DNA from: Diplonema papillatum
Taxonomy: Eukaryota > Euglenozoa > Diplonemea > Diplonemida > Diplonemidae
Reading direction: 5' to 3'
Assembly (NCBI GenBank): GCA_030068145.1
Contig: JAPJBO010000495.1
Location: 1-64,000 of the forward strand
DNA: 64,000 nt
The position numbers were made by a program, and so were the translations under genes. Numbering within the stretch: the stretch's first letter is position 1; each line of letters opens with the position of its first letter. The notes under the pieces are model-generated. The model was given only the letters and a program-made list of their open reading frames with translations, was not told the DNA's origin and made no database searches. Positions 30,505 through 40,619 of the stretch are shown here, one piece after another.

Positions 30505-33500
30505 CTAAATAGGGGGAGATTGGCTGTCCCGAAAAAGTAGTAGTAGTAGTAGTAGTAGTTTCAGCTTAGCCAAGAGAGAGTTGCTTTCGTTGAACGCAGT
30601 CCGGTCCTTTTTACCTAAAGCTCGATTCAGGACGCAAGCGAAAACGCCACGGTTTTGCGGCGAAGAGCTTCACATTTCCTGCAACATTTCATGTTTGGTA
30701 AAAAAGGAAGGCCACAAACCTCCTCAGAAGCTCGCTGTTGCGCGGCCCCCACGGCTGCGGCGTGACCGCGACGCTGATGTCGACTGCGAACGGGTACGGG
30801 ACATAGGCGCTCGAGAAGCTGGGCGAGTTGGCGGCCGCCGTCTTCAGGATGTCTGCGATGGTCACCAGCCCGGCGCCCTTCCGAGGAGCCGGTGCCGCGT
30901 CTGCGGCTTCCTTTTCCACCGGGCCGCTGCGTTCGCCCTTCGCCCCCGCAGCAGGCTTACCCGCCTGCTCCAGCAGGGTGCTCCAGACCTGATCCGGAGA
31001 GAGCAGAGCATCGCTGCTCAGTTTGCCGGACGATTGCTTGCCTGAGTGTTTGATTACTTTGAAGCCGGTCCAAAACCGTCTACTGGAACAGCATCGAATT
31101 GCCCACCGCCCATGACGGTGGACGCATCATTGTCTATCAAGCCCATCCCCATAGGTAGCCGGAAGGCTCTCAAACTCGTTTAATGCGTCAGTGTAGTGCG
31201 CGTGCAGCCTAGGACATTCAGGAGCATCACATCACAGACCTGCTATTGGCTCGCTCTTCCGCGCGCTATAAGTCGCGCGCAGTCCCCTAAAGAAGTGAAG
31301 TAGTGCGCGTCTCGGGTAAGCAGCAAGCCGCGCCGATGCCAAAAGACACCCCCTATTTACCGATCCCCTGGAGCTGCAACTGCGTGTTATAAGTCGCGTG
31401 TAGTCCCCTTAAGAAGTGAAGTAGTGCGCGTCTCGGGTAAGCAGCAAGCCGCGACGATGCCAAAAGACACCCCCTATTTACCGATCCCCTGGAGCTGCAA
31501 CTGCGTGTTATAAGTCGCGTGTAGTCCCCTTAAGAAGTGAAGTAGTGCGCGTCTCGGGTAAGCAGCAAGCCGCGCCGATGCCAAAAGACACCCCCTATTT
31601 ACCGATCCCCTGGAGCTGCAACTGCGTGTTATAAGTCGCGTGTAGTCCCCTTAAGAAGTGAAGTAGTGCGCGTCTCGGGTAAGCAGCAAGCCGCGCCGAT
31701 GCCAAAAGACACCCCCGATCCCCTGGAGCTGCAACTGCGTGTTATAAGTCGTGGGTGATTCTGTCTTGTTTTTGCATTCTGCAGCCATTATTTCAGCCTA
31801 AACGAGCATCCGAGCAGTTATTTTGAATTTCCCGAGCATTTTAGGACCACCCAAGTGGTAGGATCCTGGTTTTGAGCTGCTGGGGGCCCCCCTTTTTTTC
31901 GAAAAACAGGGGTCTTTCAGGGTCCTTTCAGGGTCCTTTCAGCGGTTTGGAGACACATTTTGCAGGCATTTTATGAACCCACACGAGTGTGGATCAAACT
32001 TTCCTGGGGTTTCCGATTGTTTTTGGGTTCCCTTTGCGGTTGTGTCCTAGTCGGGCTGTTTTTGTGGCTGCTCGCGTGTAGTCCCCTTAAGAAGTGAAGT
32101 AGTGCGCGTCTCGGGTAAGCAGCAAGCCGCGCCGATGCCAAAAGACACGCCCGATCCCCTGGAGCTGCAACTGGATTCGAAGAAAAGTGTTCAGGGGGTA
32201 CCCTGCCCCCCTCCCATAGCGGTCAGCAGCACAGCGGGCTGCTTGCGATGTTGTAGCACTGCGGGCTGCCAACTCAGCACTGCAGGCTGAAGCTCTTTTT
32301 CGTGCGAGAAGATAAAGTGAGAGAGCAGGCCTGGTTGTTTGGACAATAAAAACCATTTCACAAAAAGCTCAGTTTTTGTGCTCGGTTTTTGCTATCTCAA
32401 CAAATAAAGCGCGATAAAATGAGAGAGCAGGCTTGGTTGTTTGGACAATAAAAACCATCTCACAAAAAGCTCAGTTTTTGTGCGCGGTTTTTGCTATCTC
32501 AACAAATAAAGCGCGATAAAATGAGAGAGCAGGCTTGGTTGTTTGGACAATAAAAACCATCTCACAGAAAGCTCAGTTTTTGTGCTCGGTTTTTGCTATC
32601 TCAACAAATAAAGCGCGATAAAATGAGAGAGCAGGCCTGGTTGTTTGGACAATAAAAACCATCTCACAAAAAGCTTAGTTTTTGTGCTCGGTTTTTGCTA
32701 CCTCAACAAATAAAGCGCGATAAAATGAGAGAGCAGGCCTGGTTGTTTGGACAATAAAAACCATCTCACAGAAAGCTCAGTTTTTGTGCTCGGTTTTTGC
32801 TATCTCAACAAATAAAGCGCGATAAAATGAGAGAGCAGGCTTGGTTGTTTGGACAATAAAAACCATCTCACAGAAAGCTCAGTTTTTGTGCTCGGTTTTT
32901 GCTATCTCAACAAATAAAGCGCGATAAAATGAGAGAGCAGGCCTGGTTGTTTGGACAATAAAAACCATCTCACAAAAAGCTCAGTTTTTGTGCTCGGTTT
33001 TTGCTATCTCAACAAATAAAGCGCGATAAAATGAGAGAGCAGGCCTGGTTGTTTGGACAATAAAAACCATCTCACAGAAAGCTCAGTTTTTGTGCTCGGT
33101 TTTTGCTATCGCAACAAATAAAGCGCGATAAAATGAGAGAGCAGGCTTGGTTGTTTGGACAATAAAAACCATCTCACAAAAAGCTCAGTTTTTGTGCTCG
33201 TTTTTTGCTATCCAGGGATTATCCTGCATGGTTAAAAAAAGGTTTCTTCACCAAAAAAAAAAGTGTTCTCAGAACAGGCCATTTAAAAAAGATTTTTTAA
33301 CCACAGGAGTTTCTGGTGAAAACTTTTTTGTGCCTGCAAGGCCAGTGTCTACAGGACCCGCGAGACCCACAAGTGGGGTCTACAACAAAGTGGCGAAGCA
33401 GCAACACGCCCGCGAAGGTCGCATACCAGGCTTTCAGGCCACTCGAAAAAGCTCGCTCAACGTGGAAAATACTCGACGTAGCTGCTTCGACTCCGAATGG

Positions 33501-36500
33501 AAGGGGGGAAATATAGAGGTAAGGGGCAAATACAATACAAACACAATCTGATTTGTTTTTCGCTTACACCACCGTGTGTTGTTTTCTCACTCAGGGCTTT
33601 TGACCTGTTGTGTTTGTGTGATTTGTCGTGTAGGGGTAGACCCGCATGACCTCACGTCCGTTCAACACGTGGTTCGGTAGTTACAGCACTTTGGATCCCT
33701 TCTGTTCTTTCTCGGGCAGCATCGTTGAGCATTTCCTTTCAAGCTGGCGCTTATGTAAAAAAAAAAAAAAACATCTTTCCGGCCATGCTACAGACTTTTT
33801 AACATGAGTTCTCCGAATTTCGGGGATTAGAATAATCCCTGTTGCTATCTCAACAAATAAAGCGCATACCCGCCAAGGCGGTGCCTTGGGGCACGAGGTG
33901 GACGAGGTCAAACTGCCGGTGGCACCGGTACATGGCCGAGAACGCCTCCGCCGCCATCGGGAACTCCAGCAGCACGCCCAGCGTCCGGCTTCGGTGCACG
34001 CGTATTCGGCACTCGAGCTCGGTTTGCAGCCGCTTCGCGAGCTCCTTCGCCTCCATGAAGATGCGCTGCGCTTGCTCCTGGGTTGCCGTGGCCAACTGCA
34101 CCGAGCTTTTCAGCCTGCGTATTTTTGAGAGTTAAAGTTGCTTGAGTTTCCGGGGGTTTAGGGTCTCCGTGTGACCACTTGTTAAATAGGCTGTATGAGT
34201 GCAGGTTGTCTATTTGGTGTACACTTTCATATGGGGGTTCAGCCTGCGTATTTTTGAGAGTTAAAGTTCGCTTGAATTCCGGGGTTTTAGGGTCTCCGTG
34301 TGACCGTTCATGAATGGGTTCACTTAGAGCAAGAAAGGGCTATGTGGTTACGGGTTGTGTATATTTTTGAGAGTTAAAGTTGCTTGAGTTTCCGGGGTTT
34401 TAGGGTCTCCGTGTGACCGTTGTTAAATAGGTTCTCTCAGAGCAAGAAAAGGCTATATGAGTGCGGGTTGTTGATTTGGCGGACACTTTCATTTCCTACG
34501 TGTCTTTTGGCATTTCTGGGGTTCTTGCGACCGACAGGCCTCGTTTCTCGTTTTCCTTTCAAACTTCTCCCCGGTTTCGCGTGCGCGTAGCACGCCCAGC
34601 GTCCGGCTGCAGTGCACGCGTGTCCGGCACTCGAGCTCGGTTTGCATCGGCTTTGCGAGCTCCTTCGCCTCTACGAAGATGCGCTGCGCTTGTTCCTGGG
34701 TTGTCGTGGCCAACTGCACCGAGCTCTTCAGCCTGCGGCTTTTGATAGTCTAACCTTAGAGTGTAGGTTCACTTTGAGATCCGGGGTTTTATAGTCTTCT
34801 CCGGGTGACAATTGTCGTAAAGGTTCCTTTCAGGTATCGTACTGCGGTGTCCTTGTTGCCTGTTGCCGACTTTGCGACTTTTTCGGAGCGCGCTCTTTAT
34901 TGCCTATGTCTTGTCATTTCCGGGGTTCTTGCGACCGACAGGCCTCGTTTTCCTTTGAACTTCTCCCGGTTTCTCGTGCGTGTAGCACGCCCAGCGTCCG
35001 GCTGCAGTGCACGCGTGTCCGGCACTCGAGCTGGTTTGCAGCGGCTTTGTGAGCTCCTTCGCCTCCACGAAGATGCGCTTGTTCCTGGGTTGTCGTGGCC
35101 AACTGCACCGAGCTCTTCAGCCTGCGTATTTGATAGTCTAACCTTAGAGTGTAGGTTCACTTTGAGATCCGGGGTTTTATAGTCTTCTCCGGGTGACAAT
35201 TGTCGTAAAGGTTCCTTTAAGGTATCGTACTGCGGTAGTGCAGTACGTGTGCTTGTGCGTGTGTCCTTGTTGCCTGTTGCCGACTATGCGACTTATTTCG
35301 GAGCGCGCTCTTTATTGCCTACGTCTTGTCATTTCCGGGGTTCTTGCGACCGACAAGCCTCGTTTTCCTTTGAACTTCTCCCCGGTTTCTCGTGCGTGTA
35401 GCACGCCCAGCGTCCGGCTGCAGTGCACGCGTGTCTGGCACTCGAGCTCGGTTTGCAGCCGCTTTGCGAGCTCCTTCGCCTCCATGAAGATGCGCTGCGC
35501 TTGCTCCTGGGTTGCCGTGGCCAACTGCACCGAGCTTTTCAGCCTGAGAGTTAAAGTTGCTTGAGATTCCGGGGGGTTAGGGTCTCCGTGTGACCGTTGT
35601 AAGATAGGCTATATGAGAGCAGGTTGTTTATTTTGTGTACACTTTCATATGGGGGTTCATTTTTGAGAGTTAAAGTTGCTTGAGTTTCCGGGGGTTTAGG
35701 GTCTCCGTGTGACCATTGTCGTAAAGGTTCCTTTAAGGTATCGTATACTTGTTAGATAGGCTATATGAGCGCAGGTTGTTTATTTCGTGTACACTTTCAT
35801 ATGGGGTTTCAGCCTGCGTATTTTTGCGAGTTAACGTTGCTTGAGTTTCCGGGGTTTTAGGGTCTCCGTGTGACCGTTGTTAAATAGGCTATATGAGCGC
35901 AGGTTGTTTATTTGGTGTACACTTTCATATGGGGGTTCATTTTTGAGAGTTAAAGTTGCTTGAGTTTCCGGGGGTTTAGGGTCTCCGTGTGACCATTGTC
36001 GTAAAGGTTCCTTTAAGGTATCGTATACTAGTGCGTATCGTATCTGCTTGTGCGTGTGTCTTTGTTGCCTATTGCCGACTATTTTTGCTTGGTAGCACTA
36101 GTTTTCGTTTGTGTTCCGAAGGGTTCCCTTCCAGTGCAGTACTGTTACAGTGCGTAAGTCTCCTGGACGGGTATTTTTCATCTTGCCCCTAGGCAATGTA
36201 AGTGATAGGTTTACCCTGGATGGGTTTGATTTCTAGCGTTAGTTGTGAATTAGAAGGTCGGTATTTTGAAGTCTCCGGTTGACCGTAGAGGCTTGGGGTT
36301 GAGAGGGTTGAGAAGTGGGATTTATCTTCGTTCTCTCTTGCAGTCATTGCACCAAGAAGTATCCCGCAGACTTCACGTCAGCGAACACAAGGCGCAGGCA
36401 GACCAGTAAGCAGAACTCTAGTGGATTAGAAGGTCGGTATTTTAAAGTCTCCGGTTGACCGTAGAGGTTTGAGTATGGATGGGTTGAGAAAAGTAAGAGG

Positions 36501-38357
36501 GTGCAGCTCGTTTCGGGTGTTGTGTCACTCCGTTGTGAAACCTTGTGAAGTCCCCTAACGCGTTTGAGGGTGCTTGGGATTGGGTAGGGTGTGGTCGTTC
36601 TGCTACGGCGTGAAAAGCCAGGAAATTTCGACGCTAATCTTCGACTCTTGATTATGTCCACCGGGTTGCGATTTCTAAGAAGAAGGTGGTGTCACAAGAC
36701 CTGAGGAATCGAAACATCTCGTCGGAGCCTTCGTAGGTGAACAACCGTTCAAGAGCTGGATCGGGGCGGTATTGGATGATGGGCACGCGGGCGGGTACAA
36801 CGAATCCGTCGAACCCTTGCTTCTTTAAGCCCCTGCCGATGAGATGCAGTACACTCCGCACGGCCGTACGGTCCTCCTGCAGGCTCTGGATCTTGCTCGG
36901 CAGGAAGATGGTCAGGTCGACATCACCGTCCACTGTCGCCATACCTGCAGTGGTTTTGTTATTTCAGAGTTGTAGAGTTTTAGGTACCAGGGAAAGCCTG
37001 CCACACACGGGAGCCAAGCTTCACATGTCCAGTGTCGCCATACATGCAGTGGTTTTGTTGTTCGAGACTGGAGGTCCTATGAACATGCAATGTGAATAGC
37101 CTCTATTCGAGCCAACCCGGCTTTTGTCTAGGGCGGAGCTAGCTTTTTTTTCCCCTGCCTTCGGGGCGCCTGGCTGAGTCGGTAGGACGAGGGACCAAAT
37201 TACCTCTACGAGGTGAAGAACGACGCTTCGAATCCCACCAGAGAGACTTTCCAGGCGTTCGGGGATGAGCTCCCGGAAGTAAGCCCTAGCTTCGAATCCT
37301 TGGAGGTAGGTTGGAAGTTCTGTATCCCGGGAACGACCGGAAAACAATACTAGGTGGACCAATGGTGCGTTGCTCAGGGTAGTCGAAGGCCTGACAATCA
37401 CACTAATGCAACAAGAAATTGCGGACGAGCTGTCCAACCGCGCCATGGACACCGCACAGCGACAGGCGGCACAGGCCTACAGCGACTCGGCGACCGCGAA
37501 AGGGTGGGCGATGAGGACCGCGCTGAGCAGGTTGGGCAAGATTGCGCGCGTAAAAGCCGTCCACCCGGCCCTCGAGATGCGCGTCAACCACTTCACCAGC
37601 CTCGGGGGGGACCCATCCTCCAGGGCCTCAACAAACGGCCGCAGATCAACAAACGGGAGGCCTTCGAAGCGGTGATGCGGGCGTTCGAAGTCGCCGCACT
37701 CAGGCTCGACTCAAGCTGAACTCATGTGCCTGAAATGCTGACCTACTGCAAGGGGCTGATGTCTCTTCCCCTAATACTGTGGAAGGTCGAACGTGCGAAC
37801 GAAGGGGAGGAAGGCGAAGAATGGATGTACACGGTGCAGTCTCCCGGAATGATGCAGGCCGACTTGATGAACACGCTCACCGTTGCTTACCTGAAGGGAC
37901 AGGCTGAACTCAATCTCTGCTGGCAAACTGTTTCCAGCTTTGCCCAAAAGCTTGCAAAAAGAACTTCTGTACCTTGGGCGGCCCCTCCCATCATCATGAC
38001 GGAGGCAGTTTCGTCTTTGAGAATGGCTTTTATCGACGCCTCGAGGTCCTCTCGGAAGCGCTCCCAGAGGCGGCACCGTGACTTGGTGGCGAGCGTCTTC
38101 CTCGTGTATAGTTCCATCGTGCGGCCGATCATCGTGGCTCGCTTCCGATTGTCGGGATCTGTCCACAGCTTCGCTCCCGCCCCCCGCTTCAGCTCGAAGA
38201 GCCCCAGCAGCAGCTCGACCGCAAGGTGTTCTACTTTCCCGCCGTGCATGATCCACGGGCTCTCCCTCTCCTTCGCGGCCGTGCGCAGGTGCCGCGTGCC
38301 TCTGCCAGCCAGCTGCACTCCTCCTAAGCATCGCTGCGTTGCATGCCGCCCCTGCAT
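29987..38357 (-). CDS. Non-canonical poly(A)/poly(U) polymerase (Cid1/Trf4-type nucleotidyltransferase), five exons
   Basis: Exons, in gene order: A 37,973-38,357, B 36,701-36,944, C 33,870-34,114, D 30,720-31,041, E 29,987-30,504. All junctions are GT-AG and agree in phase (1, 2, 1, 2), giving at least 571 residues. The catalytic motif GGAAQGMATVDGDVD spans the A/B junction (about residues 124-138), with the two metal-binding Asp at 136 and 138. 'PARVPIIQY' follows in exon B and the third Asp lies in 'PFAVDISVAV' (about 379) in exon D. 'GPRNSELLRRYLSTDPRV' and 'FVKWWSKHSVPVSINNSRAG' form the central domain, and 'IEDPYEDRSLGH' (534-545) is the PAP-associated domain. Such enzymes add A or U to RNA 3' ends; which nucleotide cannot be told here. 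Exon C (about 80 residues, helical) is an insertion between catalytic strands. An upstream exon is possible, since a 3' splice site lies at 38,397. Confidence 0.85.
30537..30560. repeat. (AGT)n microsatellite in intron D/E
   Basis: Seven to eight AGT units in a 213-bp intron. Confidence 0.9.
30720..31041 (-). CDS. Polymerase gene exon D (third catalytic Asp)
   Basis: Acceptor ACACTCAG|GC joins exon C in phase. A Lys/Ala/Pro linker leads to 'SSAYVPYPFAVDISVAV' and 'PWGPRNSELLR'. Donor AGGAG|GTTTGT, phase 2. Confidence 0.82.
31150..31745 (-). rRNA. 18S rRNA fragment with internal tandem amplification
   Basis: On the minus strand the 3' side (31,150-31,270) reads 'AACGAGTTTGAGAGCC', 'GGCTGCACGCGCACTACACT' and 'GCAGGTCTGTGATG', like the 20.3 kb fragment. 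Upstream, a unit of about 120 bp ('GCTTGCTGCTTACCCGAGAC', 'CTTCTTAAGGGGACTACACG') from the 18S variable region is repeated about four times. A further piece lies at 32,072-32,170. It lies in the C/D intron of the polymerase gene, same strand. Non-functional. Confidence 0.82.
32300..33212. repeat. About 102-bp satellite, 9 copies, in intron C/D
   Basis: Each unit has 'GATAAAATGAGAGAGCAGG', 'TGGTTGTTTGGACAATAAAA', 'AGCTCAGTTTTTGTGCTCGG' and 'GCTATCTCAACAAATAAAGC'. The last motif is also the first intron sequence beyond the exon C donor (33,842-33,865). A degenerate copy lies at 41,285-41,370. Confidence 0.92.
33465..33768 (+). repeat. Retroposon S2, copy 2
   Basis: 'GACGTAGCTGCTTCGACTCC' through 'GGCGCTTATGTAAAA' with a 14-A tail. 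Related copies lie at 55,822-56,070 and reversed at 20,000-20,195. The preceding 33,212-33,300 matches the reverse of 58,180-58,255. Confidence 0.75.
33870..34114 (-). CDS. Polymerase gene exon C (insertion domain)
   Basis: Acceptor AATACGCAG|G, directly preceded by a reversed module M. It encodes 'VQLATATQEQAQRIFMEAKE', 'LAKRLQTELECRIRVHRSRT' and 'FPMAAEAFSAMYRCHRQFDL'. Donor GG|GTATGC, phase 1. Its 5' half is copied three more times at 34.5-35.55 kb. Confidence 0.75.
34121..36030. repeat. Cluster of module M copies
   Basis: About nine copies of the core 'GAGTTAAAGTTGCTTGAG', 'CCGGGGTTTTAGGGTCTCCG' and 'TGTGACC', most followed by 'GCTATATGAG' and 'ACACTTTCATATGGGG'. Singles elsewhere: 15.77, 38.41, 41.84, 43.39, 50.77, 52.69, 55.38, 58.39, 61.22 and 62.37 kb. 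This is the most frequent module of the window. Confidence 0.9.
34480..35548 (-). pseudogene. Three partial duplicates of polymerase exon C
   Basis: At 34,590-34,737, 34,985-35,126 and 35,400-35,548 the minus strand repeats the 5' half of exon C with its acceptor region ('EELGAVGH/SSVQLATTTQEQA'-like), up to 'SRTLGV'. There the sequence switches to an unrelated repeat. Two copies carry small deletions. The copies are separated by module M and a 'GGGGTTCTTGCGACCGAC' repeat, in units of about 400 bp. They could be mutually exclusive exons in principle, but they lack a donor at the right place. Confidence 0.7.
36418..36660. repeat. Repeat shared with 45.6-45.85 kb
   Basis: 'GATTAGAAGGTCGGTATTTT', 'CGGGTGTTGTGTCACTCCGT' and 'GAAAAGCCAGGAA' match 45,602-45,850 closely. 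Here it fills the intron just beyond the exon B donor. A third partial copy lies at 36,245-36,300. Confidence 0.88.
36701..36944 (-). CDS. Polymerase gene exon B (catalytic Asp pair)
   Basis: Acceptor CACTGCAG|GT; phase 1 entry. It encodes 'MATVDGDVDLTIFLPSKI' with both metal-binding Asp, then 'VVPARVPIIQYRPDPA' and 'YEGSDEMFRFLR'. Donor CTCAG|GTCTTG, phase 2. Confidence 0.85.
37062..37243 (+). repeat. Shared segment plus tRNA-like boxes (SINE-like)
   Basis: 37,062-37,125 matches 15,855-15,912. A perfect A box TGGCTGAGTCGG (37,171) and near-perfect B box GCTTCGAATCC (37,225) follow. No normal cloverleaf could be drawn. Confidence 0.5.
37406..37719 (+). pseudogene. Helical ORF nested in polymerase intron A/B, frameshifted
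   Basis: From ATG 37,406 the frame reads 'QQEIADELSNRAMDTAQRQA' and 'HPALEMRVNHFTSLGG'. After a run of seven G (37,604-37,610) a second frame continues 'PILQGLNKRPQINKREAFEA' and ends 'AALRLDSS'. Both parts look like real protein, so there is one indel at the G run, either a pseudogene or a sequence error. Family unknown. The 40 bases before the ATG are repeated at 40,660. Confidence 0.5.
37973..38357 (-). CDS. Polymerase gene exon A
   Basis: From the first in-frame ATG (38,357) to donor CAAG|GTACAG. It encodes a helical region ('GKVEHLAVELLLGLFELKR') and ends with 'VMMMGGAAQ', the first half of the catalytic motif. The frame stays open up to a CAG at 38,397, so the ATG may be internal. Confidence 0.8.
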
Positions 38358-39394
38358 GTTCACTCTGACAGCAAGTGCCCCCCTACAAGTTGGCCCCTGA
38401 AGAGTCGTTTCTTCGAGTGAAAGCTAGCTTGAAACTCCGGGGGTTTTCAGGTTTCTGTAAGTGCTTAGCGATACCGGTGTAATCTGGAGGGTATGTACAG
38501 TTTGTAGAGGCTTGGGGCATTGAAAAATAACTCTTAGCGCGACCCCTAGATGCCGCCGTCATAGGTGGCTGCAGGACCACCACTGATGCAGTCACGCAGG
38601 TGACTATCTGGGACATCCCCATCCGGGTGTCCCAGGTTTTACCCGGTCTGTCATTTACCCGTTCCAGCTTTAGCCCAGTTCAACATTATTCCAATTACGG
38701 TATTTAGCGCGCGCTCGCATTCCCTATTGTGGCTAGTCATTTCCGGGGTTCTTGCGCGGCTCGCTGAACACAGACAAGAGCAGAAGGAATGCGTTCGAGG
38801 CCAAATGCAGAAGACAAGTACGGGAAACGCGAAAACGGCAAAAGAATAAAATGAAGAAATAAAACGAAGAAGGGAAGGATTCAAAGAAAAGGGCACAAAA
38901 GAACAGGGTGAGGGGAGGGGTGAAGAATACGATGCTTTTATTTCTTCGGGTTAGCAAGGTGGAGAGAGGGGGCTGGGGAATGGCATAGTACCTCGTACAA
39001 GTGTTCGTACTCGTCAGTGTGGTATTGGTTCGTTCTAAGTTCTTGCTTCTCGATTGTAGGGGCCTGAGCGAGGGGATCTTTGTCTCAGTTCATGCATGTT
39101 TGATGCTCAGCATCAAGTCTTCTTCAGAAGAATGGACGGAGGATCAGTGTGTTCTCTTTTCCGATAGGGAGATTGGCTTTTCTTTTTCCAAACTGTTTCT
39201 TTTTTAACAAAGTGGAAAAGGTTTTCTCGCATTTTGGGGGAATTTTGAGATGGCTTTTTATTGTGCCCTGCTGGCTCCCGCTGGCTCTTTCCAGCTCCCG
39301 AGCTGGCTCCCAAAAGCCGGGAGCTGGCTCCAGCTCCGAGAGCCACCGCCAACACTGCCCCTCTGCTACGTGGACCAGCAAAAAAGAATGTCAT

Positions 39395-39780
39395 CACTCG
39401 GGGGATTGATTCCCGTCCTTCGATGCACACCGGTGGTTTCCGCGCCGGGGCCCTGCTCCTACAAAGACCCACAAACCACGCACATGTTTTGTAATCCCCG
39501 GGTCTAATTTTCACGGATCTCTTCATCGGAGCTGATCGCGAGCAAAAAGTCGTCAAAAGAGGTCTGCTCCGTGGACAGCGAAAAAAAAAAAAACGGCACC
39601 ACCCAGGGGATCGATTCCCGTCCTTCCCGTCACAAACCTGGTGGTTTCCGTGTCCGGTGCCCTGCATCTTGTAAAGACCCGCGAACCACGCACATACTTC
39701 TTGGTCCCCCCGTGTCCATTTTTCACGGTTCTCTTCATCGGAGCTTATCGCGAGCTAAAAATCGTCAAAAAAGGTCTGCT
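39395..39780. repeat. Tandem duplication, about 195 bp x 2
   Basis: Two diverged direct copies sharing 'GATTGATTCCCGTCC'-like, 'AACCACGCACAT', 'CTCTTCATCGGAGCT' and 'AAAAGGTCTGCT'. 39,270-39,350 just before is rich in 'AGCTGGCTCC' palindromes. 38,660-39,390 holds no recognised gene. Confidence 0.75.
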
Positions 39781-40144
39781 GCGCGCACGAGCAATTTTTT
39801 TACCAGAAACCCAGCTCCCGCTGGCTCTTCCCAGCTCCCAAGAGCTGGGAGCCACCGCCAACACTGCCTGGGGGCTGTCTTCAACGAAGACATTGGTCGG
39901 CCTCATCTCCTGTTGGATCAGAAACTTTCTCTTCCAGTAAATTTGCGTCACTCAACCCGGTCACCACGAAACTCGCCCGGATTGTCGAATCTGCTTCGCT
40001 CGGGTGAAGGGCTGACGCGGGCGAAGAAATTGGTGCCTATTTCTTTTTTGACGGGTTCAGATTTTCTGTCAATTTCCCTTTTTTTACTCGAGCCCCAGTT
40101 AACTCTAAGTACAAAACCCCTCAAAACCCCTATGGAAGTGCAGT

Positions 40145-40220
40145 TTTTAATACGAAACGTGTTAATGCTTCATAGCTTCAGATCCGGGGTGTTTCTTAAT
40201 TAACACGTTTCGTATTAAAA
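40145..40220. mobile_element. 76-bp inverted-repeat element
   Basis: Perfect 21-bp arms (TTTTAATACGAAACGTGTTAA and its complement) around a 34-bp centre. Further diverged 'CGTTTC-TATTAAA' copies follow to 40,255. It may be a small MITE or a hairpin terminator-like structure. Confidence 0.75.
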
Positions 40221-40284
40221 CCGTTTCGTACTAGACACGTTTCATATTAAACCCGCATACGGTATTTGTACACTTTACCTGTGG

Positions 40285-40619
40285 CTAGCCTACTATGGCG
40301 CCGGCGCACTCTACCGCCGACCCCGCAACTCCGGGCCAGCAGCCCCGCCCGGCGGACGCCACCCAATGCAACGCAGCCCCCGGCTGCGTCAGTCCTGCGG
40401 ATATCAGTGAGATGTACTTCGCCTGTTCTGCGATAACCCGAGCACCATCCATCCGTTCAGCAACGTCCTGTGACCACCCCCGGACATTCGTGGCCAAAAA
40501 TTGTTACGTTCTTCGTGAAGAGCGCGCATGTTGTCATCTTCGACATCCGGCCGGGATGGCCGCAACGACATCCACTCGTAGGCCGCTTCCGCGGCGGCGG
40601 AACAGACGCGTTCCATCTG
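40285..40619 (-). CDS. Candidate exon, probably frameshifted
   Basis: After a 3' splice site ACGTTACAG| the minus strand reads 'QMERVCSAAAEAAYEWMSLR' and 'DVEDDNMRALHEERNN'. At a T run the protein-like reading passes to another frame: 'ATNVRGWSQDVAERMDGARV' and 'IAEQAKYISLISAGLTQPGA', ending at a stop at 40,285. One indel would join them. Family unknown. It could be an upstream exon of the polymerase gene or a separate gene. Confidence 0.4.

Noticed and set aside
36344-36402. A plus-strand exon with TCTCTCTTGCAG acceptor and GTAAGC donor
   Set aside because: Good splice signals but only about 20 codons, no protein-like reading and no partner exon; the polymerase gene runs on the other strand.
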